Numbered from the stretch's first letter, positions 18,610 through 27,747 are shown. The stretch: 64,000 nt of DNA from Ferruginibacter sp. (GCA_019638525.1 JAHBTO010000003.1:248001-312000); one strand, 5' to 3'. Notes: generated by a model from the letters alone, not told the origin. Made by a program: numbers and translations.

Positions 18610-21051
18610 ATGATAAAAAATTATTTTAAAATAGCATTACGAAACCTTTGGAAAAATAAAGGTTACAGCGCCATTAATATTTTTGGCCTTGCAGTTGGCC
18701 TGGCAAGTTGTTTACTCATTACACTATATGTAACTGATGAACTTAGTTACGACCGCTATAATAAAAAGGCTGACCGCATTTATAGGATAAATTCTGACAT
18801 ACGCTTTGGAGGCGCCGATTTGCATATAACCGAAACTTCGGATATGATGGGCGAACTGTTGAAAAAAGATTATCCGCAAGTGGAAGAATACACCCGTATT
18901 TATAATAACGAAGGCGATAAATTAATTAAGAAAGGCGATGAATTTATTGATGAACCCCGGATAGCTTATGTTGATTCAACATTCTTTGATGTTTTTACAC
19001 TACCAGCAATTGAAGGTAACCCTCACAAAGCTTTATTTGAACCCAATACAGTTGTACTTACGCAAACAGCTGCTTTAAAATATTTTAATGATGTACATGC
19101 AATTGGTAAGATTCTGGAGATAAAGAATGATGCAACTACAATCCCGTTTAAAGTTACTGCAGTAATTAAAGATGTGCCCAAAGAATCGCATTTTAATTTT
19201 GAGGTTTTCCTCTCAATGAAAAATGCCAACTATCAATGGGGCCAGCTCACCAGCCATAACTTTCATACTTACCTGTTATTAAAACCCGGTACCGATTATA
19301 AGGCATTTGAAAAATATTTTGACCAATTTACCGATAAATATGTGCTTCCTTATGCACAGCAATTTATCAAAATTAATAGCATGGATGAATTTAGAAAAGC
19401 AGGTAATAAACTTGAATATAGCTTAATACCTTTAACAGATATCCACCTAAAAAGCAATTTTAATTTTGAAATTACACCCTCCGGAAATATACAGTATGTT
19501 TATATTTTTTCTGTTGTTGCAATTTTTATCTTAATTCTAGCCTGTATAAACTTTATGAATTTAAGTACGGCACGCAGTGCCAAACGGGCCAAAGAAGTTG
19601 GCATACGTAAAGTGCTTGGCACCCAAAGAAAAACACTTATTACACAGTTTTTAACCGAATCTGCCATTACAGCTTTAATAGCGTTGGCATTAGCATTGCT
19701 TATTGCCTATTTAGTGTTGCCACTGTTTAATGATATTGCTGCTAAAACTCTTTCATTAACAGATCTCTTTAATAAACAATTAATCCTGTTTTTAATATTG
19801 CTGCCTTTTATTGTAGGTTTACTGGCAGGTAGTTACCCTGCTTTATACCTGTCAAAGTTTAAACCCATTACCGTGTTAAAAAATAATCTTCATACCGGGT
19901 TTAAAAAAAGCAGCCTCCGCAATGTGTTGGTGGTATTTCAATTTGCTATTTCTATCATGATTATTATTGGAACCATTATAGTTTATAGCCAGCTTCATTA
20001 TATTCAAACAAAACAGTTAGGTTTTAATAAAGACCAGGTATTAATTATTGACGGAGCAAATGCATTGGGCAAAAATGCTCAGGCATTTAAAAATGATGTA
20101 TTGGCAATGGAATCTGTTAGTTCGGGTACACTTAGTGCATATTTACCGGTATCTAACTCATCCAGGAGTGATAACTCTTATTCAAAAGAAGCGGTGATGA
20201 ATACACAAAGCGGAATAGATATGCAAACATGGATTGTAGATTATGACTACATAAAAACAATGGGAATGGAAATAGTGAAAGGAAGAAATTTTTCAAAAGA
20301 TTATGGTTCCGATTCATCGGCTATCCTTATCACCGAAACCACAGCCCGTATGCTTGGTTTTGATGACCCTGTTGGTAAAACAATCTATTCACCAACTGGG
20401 ATTCCGGGTGCAGGTGCACTGGTGCCGGTACAAATAATTGGAGTTGTTAAGGATTTTAATTTTGAATCGCTTCGACGTAAACTGGGGCCATTATGTATGC
20501 ATTTAGGTAATAGTAATGGGCTTGCTTCTTTTAAAGTTTCTTCAACCAATACAAAAAACCTAATTGCACAAATTGAAAAAAAATGGAAGCAGTTGGCGCC
20601 CGGTATGCCTTTCAGTTACCGGTTCATGAGCGATTCGTTCAATGAAATGTACCGTAGCGAACAAAGAGTGGGAAATCTTGCTGTTGTATTTGCCATCCTT
20701 GCTATAGTGATTGCATGTCTTGGTTTGTTTGGACTGGTTACCTATATGGCCGAACAAAGACACAAAGAGATAGGTGTACGAAAAGTGCTTGGTGCATCTG
20801 TAAGTAATGTAGTATTACTGCTTTCAAAAGATTTTTTGTTGTTGGTTGCCATTGCGGCTGTTTTGGCATTTCCTTTGGCCTGGTGGGGCATGCATAAATG
20901 GCTGCAAGACTTTGAATATCGTATTCATATCAATGTGTGGGTTTTTGTAATTGCAGGTATAGCTGCATTGTTGATAGCGTTGTTAACAGTAAGTTACCAG
21001 GCTATTAAAGCAGCGCTGGCAAACCCGGTTAAAAGTTTGAGAACAGAGTAA
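18610..21051 (+). CDS. FtsX/MacB-type ABC transporter permease (double module, 813 aa)
   Basis: Permease 9. It shares its 5' end with permease 8 but diverges afterwards. Contact motifs are near residues 328 (RAKEVGIRKVLGT) and 719 (RHKEIGVRKVLGA). The second periplasmic domain has GRNFSKDYGSDSSA, ITETTARMLG and VIGVVKDFNFESL. The tail is NPVKSLRTE. That identity with permease 8 is confined to the upstream repeat and first codons points to recombination at the spacer rather than recent duplication of the whole gene. Confidence 0.93.
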   Translation: MIKNYFKIALRNLWKNKGYSAINIFGLAVGLASCLLITLYVTDELSYDRYNKKADRIYRINSDIRFGGADLHITETSDMMGELLKKDYPQVEEYTRIYNNEGDKLIKKGDEFIDEPRIAYVDSTFFDVFTLPAIEGNPHKALFEPNTVVLTQTAALKYFNDVHAIGKILEIKNDATTIPFKVTAVIKDVPKESHFNFEVFLSMKNANYQWGQLTSHNFHTYLLLKPGTDYKAFEKYFDQFTDKYVLPYAQQFIKINSMDEFRKAGNKLEYSLIPLTDIHLKSNFNFEITPSGNIQYVYIFSVVAIFILILACINFMNLSTARSAKRAKEVGIRKVLGTQRKTLITQFLTESAITALIALALALLIAYLVLPLFNDIAAKTLSLTDLFNKQLILFLILLPFIVGLLAGSYPALYLSKFKPITVLKNNLHTGFKKSSLRNVLVVFQFAISIMIIIGTIIVYSQLHYIQTKQLGFNKDQVLIIDGANALGKNAQAFKNDVLAMESVSSGTLSAYLPVSNSSRSDNSYSKEAVMNTQSGIDMQTWIVDYDYIKTMGMEIVKGRNFSKDYGSDSSAILITETTARMLGFDDPVGKTIYSPTGIPGAGALVPVQIIGVVKDFNFESLRRKLGPLCMHLGNSNGLASFKVSSTNTKNLIAQIEKKWKQLAPGMPFSYRFMSDSFNEMYRSEQRVGNLAVVFAILAIVIACLGLFGLVTYMAEQRHKEIGVRKVLGASVSNVVLLLSKDFLLLVAIAAVLAFPLAWWGMHKWLQDFEYRIHINVWVFVIAGIAALLIALLTVSYQAIKAALANPVKSLRTE

Positions 21052-21218
21052 GAAGTGTGGTTAATGATGAATGTAGGGTTGTTTGGGTAAAATCAAAAGT
21101 AAAAAGTCAAAAACTAAAAGTAAAAAGTTAAGTTATGAATTATGAGTTATAAGTTATGAGTGTTAGGTTGATTGGTTTAAGTAAAAAGTAAAAAAGCAAA
21201 AATCAAAATTCAAATAAA
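21052..21218 (+). repeat. Composite heptad spacer (classes D and B)
   Basis: It begins with a non-repeat block containing gaatgtagggttgtttggg, then aaaagta/aaaagtc/aaaaact units, aagttat/gaattat/gagttat units, and a second A-rich class D run up to the GTG of permease 10. The block and its order recur at 23625-23779, so permease 10 is bracketed by direct repeats. Confidence 0.75.
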
Positions 21219-23624
21219 GTGTTTAAAAATTATTTCAAAATCGCATTTAGGAATCTTGCTAGGAATAAAATTTATTCTTTGATAAATATAGCAGGATTAG
21301 CAATAGGCCTGGCCTGCGCCATGCTGATTATTTTGTATGTAAAAGATGAGATTAGCTACGACCGTTTTCAGTTAAAAGCAGATAATATTTACCGCATCGT
21401 AACGCATAACGTTGATAAAAACGGGGGTAAAATTCATAAGGATCCAAATACGGGGTATTTACAGGGTCCCCGTTTTATGCAAAATATTCCTGAGATAAAA
21501 AATTTTGTACGTATTCAGCAGGGTAATGAAAATATTAAACTCGGTGATGAAGTAAAAAACCAGGAACTGTTATATGTTGATTCTTCATTTTTTAAAATAT
21601 TTTCTTTTCCACTTGTTAGTGGTAATGTCAATAATTGTTTGAATGAACCACTATCAGTTGTTATGACTGAAGATGCCGCCAGAACGCAGTTTGGTACAAC
21701 CAATGTTATCGGAAGAATAGTAATGATGAAGGATGATAGTGTCTTTGTTCCTCATAAAGTAACTGCAGTGGTAAAAAACTGCCCTCAAAACTCTTCTATT
21801 AAATTTGATATGCTTTTGCCAATACGGGAATCTCAGGCAGATGCAACGAATAGCAAAAACTGGTTTAATTCTTTTCTTAACACTTTTGTAGTTCTCAATC
21901 CTCATTCGGATATACAGTCTGTTGAATCGAAAATGCAAAAATTTTATGTTACCGATACAAAAGATGCAATTATATCATTAAAAAAACAGTTTGGAGATGT
22001 AGTGGAAAGCTGGAAAAGTGAATACCATTTACAACCATTTCTTGCCATGCACTTAAGTACAGAACTTCCTTCTCAAAATGGTCTTTCAGGTGCAAGCAAT
22101 CCGATGTATTCTTATATTCTTTCGGGAATTGCATTGTTTGTATTATTGATTGCCTGCATCAATTTTGTAAACCTTACTGTTGCCCGTTCTGTAAAACGTG
22201 CTAAAGAAATAGGAATAAGAAAAGTGGTAGGAAGTGACAGGAAACAACTTATTTTCCAGTTTCTGGGAGAGTCTTTTCTGCTTTGCTTAATTGCTTTTGT
22301 ATTAGCAATAGCGTTGGTACAACTCAGCCTTCCTATATTTAACATGCTTTCAAATAAGGCGCTGGCGCTTTCTTATTTATTTGATATTAAACTGGTAGCC
22401 GGATACATACTGCTCTTTGTTTTCACTACTTTACTGGCAGGCTTTTATCCGGCAATTGTATTATCCGGTTATAAACCGGTAAAATCTTTGTACAACCGGT
22501 TTAACAATGTTGGAAAAAACTATTTACAAAAATCGCTTGTAGTGTTACAATTTACACTTGCCGCTTTCCTAATAATAGCTACGCTAACCATTTATAAACA
22601 ATTCAATTTCCTTACAAACGAAAAATTAGGATATGATGATACGGATATTGTAACCATTCAAAAAGATTTTAAAACACATGAAGAAGCCTGGCTTTTTAAA
22701 AACGAATTATTGAAAAATCCTGGTATTGTTTCTGTGGCTCCCCGCAATGGAGGTTCCTGGTCTACTATTGCAAAACTTGGCAACGATTCAACCATAAATT
22801 TTGACTATGAAACAATAGATGATTCTTTCCTGCCTGTATTGAAAATTCCCTTGGCGCTGGGTAGAAATTTTTCTTCAGAATTTCCTGCTGATTCTGCTAA
22901 TTCAATTTTGGTGAACGAAACTTTTGTAAAAAAAGCCGGATGGAAAAATCCTATCGGCCAAACGGTAAACTTCTGGTATAACAATAATAAAATTTATACT
23001 GTAATAGGTGTGGTTAAGGATTACCACTTTGAGTCTTTGAATAAAAAAATAGGCCCACAACTATTTACCATGAAACCCGAAAACCCGTATGGAATGGTTT
23101 TTATCAAAATAAAACCAAACACAGCTTCTGTTAGTTTAATGGCAATTCAAAAATCATTTAAACAATTATTTCCGCTTAACCCATATAGTTATGTTTTTAT
23201 GAATGAAAAAAATAGGAAGGCTTATGAAGCAGAAGCAAAATGGAAACAGATTATGCTTTTTGGGGCATTACTAACTATTTTTATTTCATGTATTGGTTTG
23301 TTTGGTTTATCGGTACTTTCTGCTGAAAAGCGAACTAAGGAAATAGGAATACGGAAAGTTTTGGGTGCTTCGGTAAATGGAGTAGTAACAATATTATCGA
23401 AAGACTTTTTAAAATTAGTTTTCATTTCCCTTGTTATCGCAATACCTGCTGCCTGGCTGGCATCAAATAAATGGCTTGAAAATTATCCATATCGTATTTC
23501 TCTCAGCTGGTCATTATTTGCATTAGGTGCTTTATTGGTAATATTAATTGCATTAATTACGGTAAGCTTCCAGGCTATTAAAGCTGCAGTTGCCAACCCG
23601 GTTAAAAGTTTGAGAACGGAGTAA
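21219..23624 (+). CDS. FtsX/MacB-type ABC transporter permease (double module, 801 aa, GTG start)
   Basis: Permease 10, the last before the ATPase. It is the only complete copy that starts with GTG; the position is fixed by alignment of (M)FKNYFKIAFRNL with the paralogs. Contact motifs are near residues 329 (RAKEIGIRKVVGS) and 707 (RTKEIGIRKVLGA). The second periplasmic domain has GRNFSSEF, VNETFVKKAG and VIGVVKDYHFESL. The tail is NPVKSLRTE. The same composite spacer stands on both sides. Confidence 0.92.
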   Translation: MFKNYFKIAFRNLARNKIYSLINIAGLAIGLACAMLIILYVKDEISYDRFQLKADNIYRIVTHNVDKNGGKIHKDPNTGYLQGPRFMQNIPEIKNFVRIQQGNENIKLGDEVKNQELLYVDSSFFKIFSFPLVSGNVNNCLNEPLSVVMTEDAARTQFGTTNVIGRIVMMKDDSVFVPHKVTAVVKNCPQNSSIKFDMLLPIRESQADATNSKNWFNSFLNTFVVLNPHSDIQSVESKMQKFYVTDTKDAIISLKKQFGDVVESWKSEYHLQPFLAMHLSTELPSQNGLSGASNPMYSYILSGIALFVLLIACINFVNLTVARSVKRAKEIGIRKVVGSDRKQLIFQFLGESFLLCLIAFVLAIALVQLSLPIFNMLSNKALALSYLFDIKLVAGYILLFVFTTLLAGFYPAIVLSGYKPVKSLYNRFNNVGKNYLQKSLVVLQFTLAAFLIIATLTIYKQFNFLTNEKLGYDDTDIVTIQKDFKTHEEAWLFKNELLKNPGIVSVAPRNGGSWSTIAKLGNDSTINFDYETIDDSFLPVLKIPLALGRNFSSEFPADSANSILVNETFVKKAGWKNPIGQTVNFWYNNNKIYTVIGVVKDYHFESLNKKIGPQLFTMKPENPYGMVFIKIKPNTASVSLMAIQKSFKQLFPLNPYSYVFMNEKNRKAYEAEAKWKQIMLFGALLTIFISCIGLFGLSVLSAEKRTKEIGIRKVLGASVNGVVTILSKDFLKLVFISLVIAIPAAWLASNKWLENYPYRISLSWSLFALGALLVILIALITVSFQAIKAAVANPVKSLRTE

Positions 23625-23779
23625 GAAGTGTGGTTTATGATGAATGTAGGGTTGTTTGGGTAAAGTCAAAAGTAAAAAATCAAAAACAAAAAGTAAAAAG
23701 TTAAGTTATGAATTATGAGTTATAAGTTATGAAAGTTAGGAAGCTTGAATTTCATTCAACATTCAAAATCAAAAAAGTT
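23625..23779 (+). repeat. Composite heptad spacer (classes D, B, C) before the ATPase gene
   Basis: Near-copy of 21052-21218 in its first ~110 bp (block with gaatgtagggttgtttggg, aaaagta-type and gaattat-type units), ending with attcaac/attcaaa units before the ATG at 23780. An ATG at 23729 in the repeat gives a spurious 17-residue extension. Confidence 0.75.
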
Positions 23780-24442
23780 ATGATAGAATTAAAAGGAATT
23801 TACAAATGGGTAAACACGGGTAATAACCGTACATTTTTATTAAAGGATATAAACCTTACAGTAAAACAAGGAGAATTTATTTCCATCATGGGGCCTTCGG
23901 GTTCGGGCAAATCAACTTTGCTGAATGTGATAGGTATGCTGGATGAATTTGATGAAGGCGAATATATTTTTATGAACGAACCGGTTCATAAGTTAAAAGA
24001 AAAGCAAAGGGCCGCATTGTACAAGCAATACATCGGCTTTGTATTCCAGGCTTACCACCTTATTGATGAATTAACAGTGTATGAAAATATTGAAACACCG
24101 TTGATTTACCAGGATATAAAATCATCTGAAAGAAAAGCCATGGTAGCCGATATCCTGGACAGGTTTAATATAGTGGGTAAAAAAGATTTGTTTCCTACTC
24201 AGCTTTCGGGTGGTCAACAACAGTTGGTGGGCATAGCAAGAGCGCTTATTGCCAACCCCAAATTGTTATTAGCCGATGAACCAACCGGTAACCTGAATTC
24301 GAAACAGGGAGAAGAGATTATGAACTTGTTTATTCAACTTAATAAAGATGGAGTAACCATTATACAGGTAACTCATTCCGAAAAAAATGCAGCTTACGGT
24401 TCAAGAATCATCAACCTGCTGGATGGTAGGATTGAAAAATAA
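23780..24442 (+). CDS. ABC transporter ATP-binding protein, LolD/MacB class
   Basis: Cytoplasmic ATPase of 220 residues that should energise the permeases upstream. Walker A GPSGSGKST is at about 38-46, signature LSGGQQQ starts near 142 and Walker B LLLADEPTGN is near 162-171. The H-loop is in VTHSEKN near the C-terminus. The start MIELKGIYKWV matches the family length; the ATG at 23729 is in repeat DNA. It is the only ATP-binding subunit in the window, against ten permeases. In MacB itself ATPase and permease are one chain; here they are separate, as in LolCDE and many Bacteroidota arrays. It is followed after 42 bp by the TolC-like gene. Substrate unknown. Confidence 0.93.
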   Translation: MIELKGIYKWVNTGNNRTFLLKDINLTVKQGEFISIMGPSGSGKSTLLNVIGMLDEFDEGEYIFMNEPVHKLKEKQRAALYKQYIGFVFQAYHLIDELTVYENIETPLIYQDIKSSERKAMVADILDRFNIVGKKDLFPTQLSGGQQQLVGIARALIANPKLLLADEPTGNLNSKQGEEIMNLFIQLNKDGVTIIQVTHSEKNAAYGSRIINLLDGRIEK

Positions 24443-24484
24443 AGTACAGAAATGGTAAAAATTTTGAGAATAAAAAAAAGAAAC

Positions 24485-25900
24485 ATGCGTATCATTAAAA
24501 TAGCTTTTGCTTTTTTGTTTTTTACATCGAATGCTTTTTCGCAGGAAAATAAATTTACATTAAACCAATGTATTGAAACAGCTTTGCACAATAATACACT
24601 GGTAAAACAAGCCGGCCTGCGTGCCGATGCTGCCGGCGTAAACCTTAAGCAGGCAAAAAATAACCTGCTGCCTGCAGTTAACGGAAGTTTTAATTATGGG
24701 TTTCAACAAGGGCGCTCGGTTAACCCAATAACAAACAGTTATATTAACCAACAATTAAATTCTTCTAATGTGGGGCTCAATGGCAGTATTACTTTATTTA
24801 ATGGTATGCGCCTGCAAAATATTATTAAACAAAACAGGTTTGCATACGATGCATCAAAAATGGATGAACAGCAGGAGAAAGACAACCTGCGCTTAAATGT
24901 AATACTTGCGTACCTGCAGGTGTTAAGTAATGAAGATGTGCTGGCAATTGGTAAAGAGCAGGTGGAGGTAACAAAAAAACAGGTTGAGCGAATGGCAATA
25001 CTTGCTAAAGAAGGGGCAGTTGGCAACTATCAGCTATCCGATTTAAAAGGGCAACTTGCCAATGAAGAGATTGCCAACATCAATGCAGAAAATAACCTGC
25101 AGCAATCAAAACTTGCTTTGTGCCAGTTAATGAATATTAAATACAATAGTGAACTTATGCTGGATAAAACAAGTGTGGAAATGCCAACAACTAAATATGC
25201 CGATAGTACAGAAGATGTTTACCAATCAGCATTAAAAAATTTTGCATTGGTTAAATCAAATGAGTTAAAAATTAAAAGTTCAGATAAAGCTGTTAAAGTA
25301 GCCAGGTCTGGTTTCTATCCAACTATAAGTTTTAATGCAAATCTTGGTAGTGATTACTCTAGCCTGGCGCAAACACTTACACCTACCAATATGGTAGAAA
25401 CAGCCACCGGCGATTATGTAATAATAAATGGCAACCAAAGCCCGGTTTTACAGCAACAGCAAAATTATTCATCAACTAAAACAGGTTATTTGCGCCAGTT
25501 AAATAATAACCTGGGAACTTTTGCCGGAATTAACATACGAATTCCGCTATTTAACGGATTTCAAACTAAAAACAATATTAAGCTGTCAAATATCAGTCTA
25601 ACTAATGCAAAACTGGAATTGGAAAACACAAAATTGCAATTACGCCAAAACATAGAGCAGGCCTGGCTTGATATGAACTCGTCATTTGAAAAGTATAAGG
25701 TATTAACCGGCCAGGTGGCCGATTTTAAAGAATCATTCAGGGCGGCAGAAGTGCGGTTTAATGCTGGTGTAATCAACTCCACTGAATACCTTATCAGTAA
25801 AAATAATTTCGACAGGGCCAGCACCAACCTGGCACAGGCAAAATATGAATACAGTTTCCGTACTAAGGTTTTAGATTATTATAAAGGCACAGCATTTTAA
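24485..25900 (+). CDS. TolC-family outer-membrane efflux protein
   Basis: Outer-membrane channel of 471 residues that would complete an envelope-spanning exporter with the ABC parts upstream. The start MRIIKIAFAFLFF gives a clean signal peptide ending at SNAFSQ; an in-frame ATG at 24452 adds 11 basic residues and is less likely. Two OEP repeats are visible, each beginning with a helical LKQAKNNLLPAV-like or VARSGFYPTISF-like segment, and the second ends in SFRTKVLDYYKG. A periplasmic adaptor gene would normally sit with it, but none is in the window. A hairpin terminator at 25950 probably ends the array transcript. Confidence 0.9.
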   Translation: MRIIKIAFAFLFFTSNAFSQENKFTLNQCIETALHNNTLVKQAGLRADAAGVNLKQAKNNLLPAVNGSFNYGFQQGRSVNPITNSYINQQLNSSNVGLNGSITLFNGMRLQNIIKQNRFAYDASKMDEQQEKDNLRLNVILAYLQVLSNEDVLAIGKEQVEVTKKQVERMAILAKEGAVGNYQLSDLKGQLANEEIANINAENNLQQSKLALCQLMNIKYNSELMLDKTSVEMPTTKYADSTEDVYQSALKNFALVKSNELKIKSSDKAVKVARSGFYPTISFNANLGSDYSSLAQTLTPTNMVETATGDYVIINGNQSPVLQQQQNYSSTKTGYLRQLNNNLGTFAGINIRIPLFNGFQTKNNIKLSNISLTNAKLELENTKLQLRQNIEQAWLDMNSSFEKYKVLTGQVADFKESFRAAEVRFNAGVINSTEYLISKNNFDRASTNLAQAKYEYSFRTKVLDYYKGTAF

Positions 25901-26307
25901 TTATATAAAAACAGCTTTAAAAGTTCTCTGCTGCTTGCTGTTTTTTAAAGGGTGATAATTAATTTATCATCCTTTTTTATTTCTGCATATTGGTTAAATA
26001 AACAGGTATTTACTAAAACGTTTTTTGTAATTTGTAATCATTATTACTGTGTTGAAATTTTTATACTTTATAAAACTATATAGTATAATTATTATAATGA
26101 CAAGCCTTTTGAAATTTAGATATAAATCCAATAGTATAACTTTTAAAAAAAATATCAGTAACAAAATGAAGTAGCTTAACTTTATTTTCAATTTTAAAAA
26201 ATGTATGGCAAACATGTTTAAACGATAATATCATATAACCGGCACTATGCAGGTTAATAATAAGAGTATTAAAAAACTAACTTTTTTAAATCATCAATAC
26301 AAACACA
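25901..26307. other. Intergenic region, AT-rich
   Basis: It contains the terminator at 25950-25978. The rest (25979-26307) is very AT-rich. A taactttt at 26278-26285 resembles the -7 element TAnnTTTG imperfectly, without a good -33 element at the usual spacing. I see no gene or RNA that I can support. Confidence 0.6.
25950..25978 (+). terminator. Rho-independent terminator after TolC-like gene
   Basis: Inverted repeat GGGTGATAA / TTATCATCC (one G-T pair) with a short AT loop, followed by TTTTTT. It lies 49 bp after the stop codon of the efflux gene and is the first hairpin-plus-T-tract I noticed in the transporter array. Confidence 0.7.
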
Positions 26308-27669
26308 ATGAAAAGAAAAACTTTTTTGAAAGCCACCGGCATTACTGTGGCAGCAGTGGCCCTAAACCCTGCAAGTAGCCTGGCAGCAAGCAATACAGCT
26401 TATGATAACAAAGTGAAGATGGCTATTATTGGTACCGGGCTTCGTGGGCAAAACCATTTAGACCTCTTGCTACGGAGGGATGATGTGGACCTGGTGGCCA
26501 TTTGCGATATAAGCGACCGAATGTTGGGTATGGCAAAAGAAATAATTGATAAAAGCGGGAAAAAAATGCCACAGGTTTATACCGGAAACGATTATGCCTG
26601 GGAAAAAATGCTAAAAGAAAAAAAAATTGATGCAGTTGTAATTGCTACGCCATGGGAATGGCACAAACCTATGATTATAGGTTCGCTGGATGCAGGAATA
26701 AAATATGTTGGCACCGAGGTAATGCTGGGCATTACTTTACAAGACCATTGGGATGTGGTGAAGGCAGCAGAAAAATACAACGCACATGTGATGATGCTTG
26801 AAAATGTTTGTTACCGCAGGGATGTGATGGCTGTTTTGAATATGGTACGGCAGGGATTATTTGGAGAGTTGATTCACCTGCAGGGCGGTTATCAGCACGA
26901 CTTGCGTGGAGTAAAATTAAACAATGGCGTGCAGCCTTACGGGGGCGGCTGCGAATTTGGCGAAAAAGGATTTTCAGAAGCACACTGGCGCACATTACAT
27001 TCAGTAAACCGTAATGGCGATCTTTATCCAACGCATGGTATTGGCCCCATAGCAAATTACATCAACATCAACAGGGGAAACCGGTTTATTAATTTATGCT
27101 CTTTTTCAAGCAAAACAAGAGGCTTGCACGATTATATTGTAAAAACATGTGGCCCCGATAGCCCAAATGCAAAAGTGCAGTTTAAGTTAGGCGATGTGGT
27201 TACCACATCAATAAAGTGTGTTAATGGCGAAACTATTTTATTGCAACACGATACAAGCCTGCCAAGGCCTTATTCGCTTGGCTTTAGGGTACAGGGTACC
27301 GGAGGCTTGTGGATGGATGTAAGTAAAACAATTTATGTAGAAGGAAAATCGGCAAAGCATGATGTTTGGGATGACCAGAAGAGTTGGTTGGATAAATACG
27401 ATCATCCGTTATGGAAAAAATATGGCGAAGATGCAAAAGGCGCCGGGCATGGCGGCATGGATTTTTTTGTGATACATTCATTTGTTGAATCGGCTAAAAG
27501 AAAACTACCTACAGCCCTTGATGTATATGATGCGGCCACCTGGAGCGCCATCACACCATTAAGCGAACAATCGGTTGAGTTGGGTAATGAAACGGTTGAC
27601 TTCCCGGATTTTACCGGGGGCCAATGGATGTACCGTAAGCCCGTGTTTGCTTTTGATGATGATTTTTAA
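26308..27669 (+). CDS. GH109-type glycosidase, Gfo/Idh/MocA fold (putative alpha-N-acetylgalactosaminidase)
   Basis: Predicted exported NAD-dependent glycosidase, 453 residues. The N-terminus MKRKTFLKATG is followed by a hydrophobic stretch ending LAAS: a Tat-like leader with KRK in place of RR. The Rossmann motif GTGLRG lies at 42-47. TPWEWH (114-119), GTEVMLG (135-141), HWRTLHSVNRNGDLYP (226-241) and YPTHGIGP (240-247) are the hallmarks of GH109 rather than ordinary sugar dehydrogenases. Family members use bound NAD in a redox-assisted hydrolysis, and the best studied cleaves terminal alpha-GalNAc. The activity here is inferred from family. It stands alone, with terminators on both sides, 4.4 kb from the LacI group. 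Confidence 0.85.
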   Translation: MKRKTFLKATGITVAAVALNPASSLAASNTAYDNKVKMAIIGTGLRGQNHLDLLLRRDDVDLVAICDISDRMLGMAKEIIDKSGKKMPQVYTGNDYAWEKMLKEKKIDAVVIATPWEWHKPMIIGSLDAGIKYVGTEVMLGITLQDHWDVVKAAEKYNAHVMMLENVCYRRDVMAVLNMVRQGLFGELIHLQGGYQHDLRGVKLNNGVQPYGGGCEFGEKGFSEAHWRTLHSVNRNGDLYPTHGIGPIANYININRGNRFINLCSFSSKTRGLHDYIVKTCGPDSPNAKVQFKLGDVVTTSIKCVNGETILLQHDTSLPRPYSLGFRVQGTGGLWMDVSKTIYVEGKSAKHDVWDDQKSWLDKYDHPLWKKYGEDAKGAGHGGMDFFVIHSFVESAKRKLPTALDVYDAATWSAITPLSEQSVELGNETVDFPDFTGGQWMYRKPVFAFDDDF

Positions 27670-27688
27670 TTTGCAAATTATAAATAGT

Positions 27689-27723
27689 AAAAAGCCAAAA
27701 CATTATTTGTTTTGGCTTTTTTT
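27689..27723. terminator. Bidirectional terminator between GH109 and ferritin genes
   Basis: Perfect inverted repeat AAAAAGCCAAAAC / GTTTTGGCTTTTT with a 7-nt loop. T-runs on both strands can end the plus-strand GH109 transcript and the convergent minus-strand ferritin transcript. Confidence 0.85.
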
Positions 27724-27747
27724 ATAAAAACTTATTTATTGTTTTAT

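Noticed and set aside
1..25900. Transposon or integrated element carrying the permease array
   Set aside because: No transposase, integrase or terminal inverted repeats are visible; the direct repeats fit homologous recombination.
25994..26215. 73-codon hydrophobic open frame on the minus strand
   Set aside because: Composition is what AT-rich DNA gives by chance (Ile/Leu/Phe/Lys only); no recognisable membrane-protein pattern or context.
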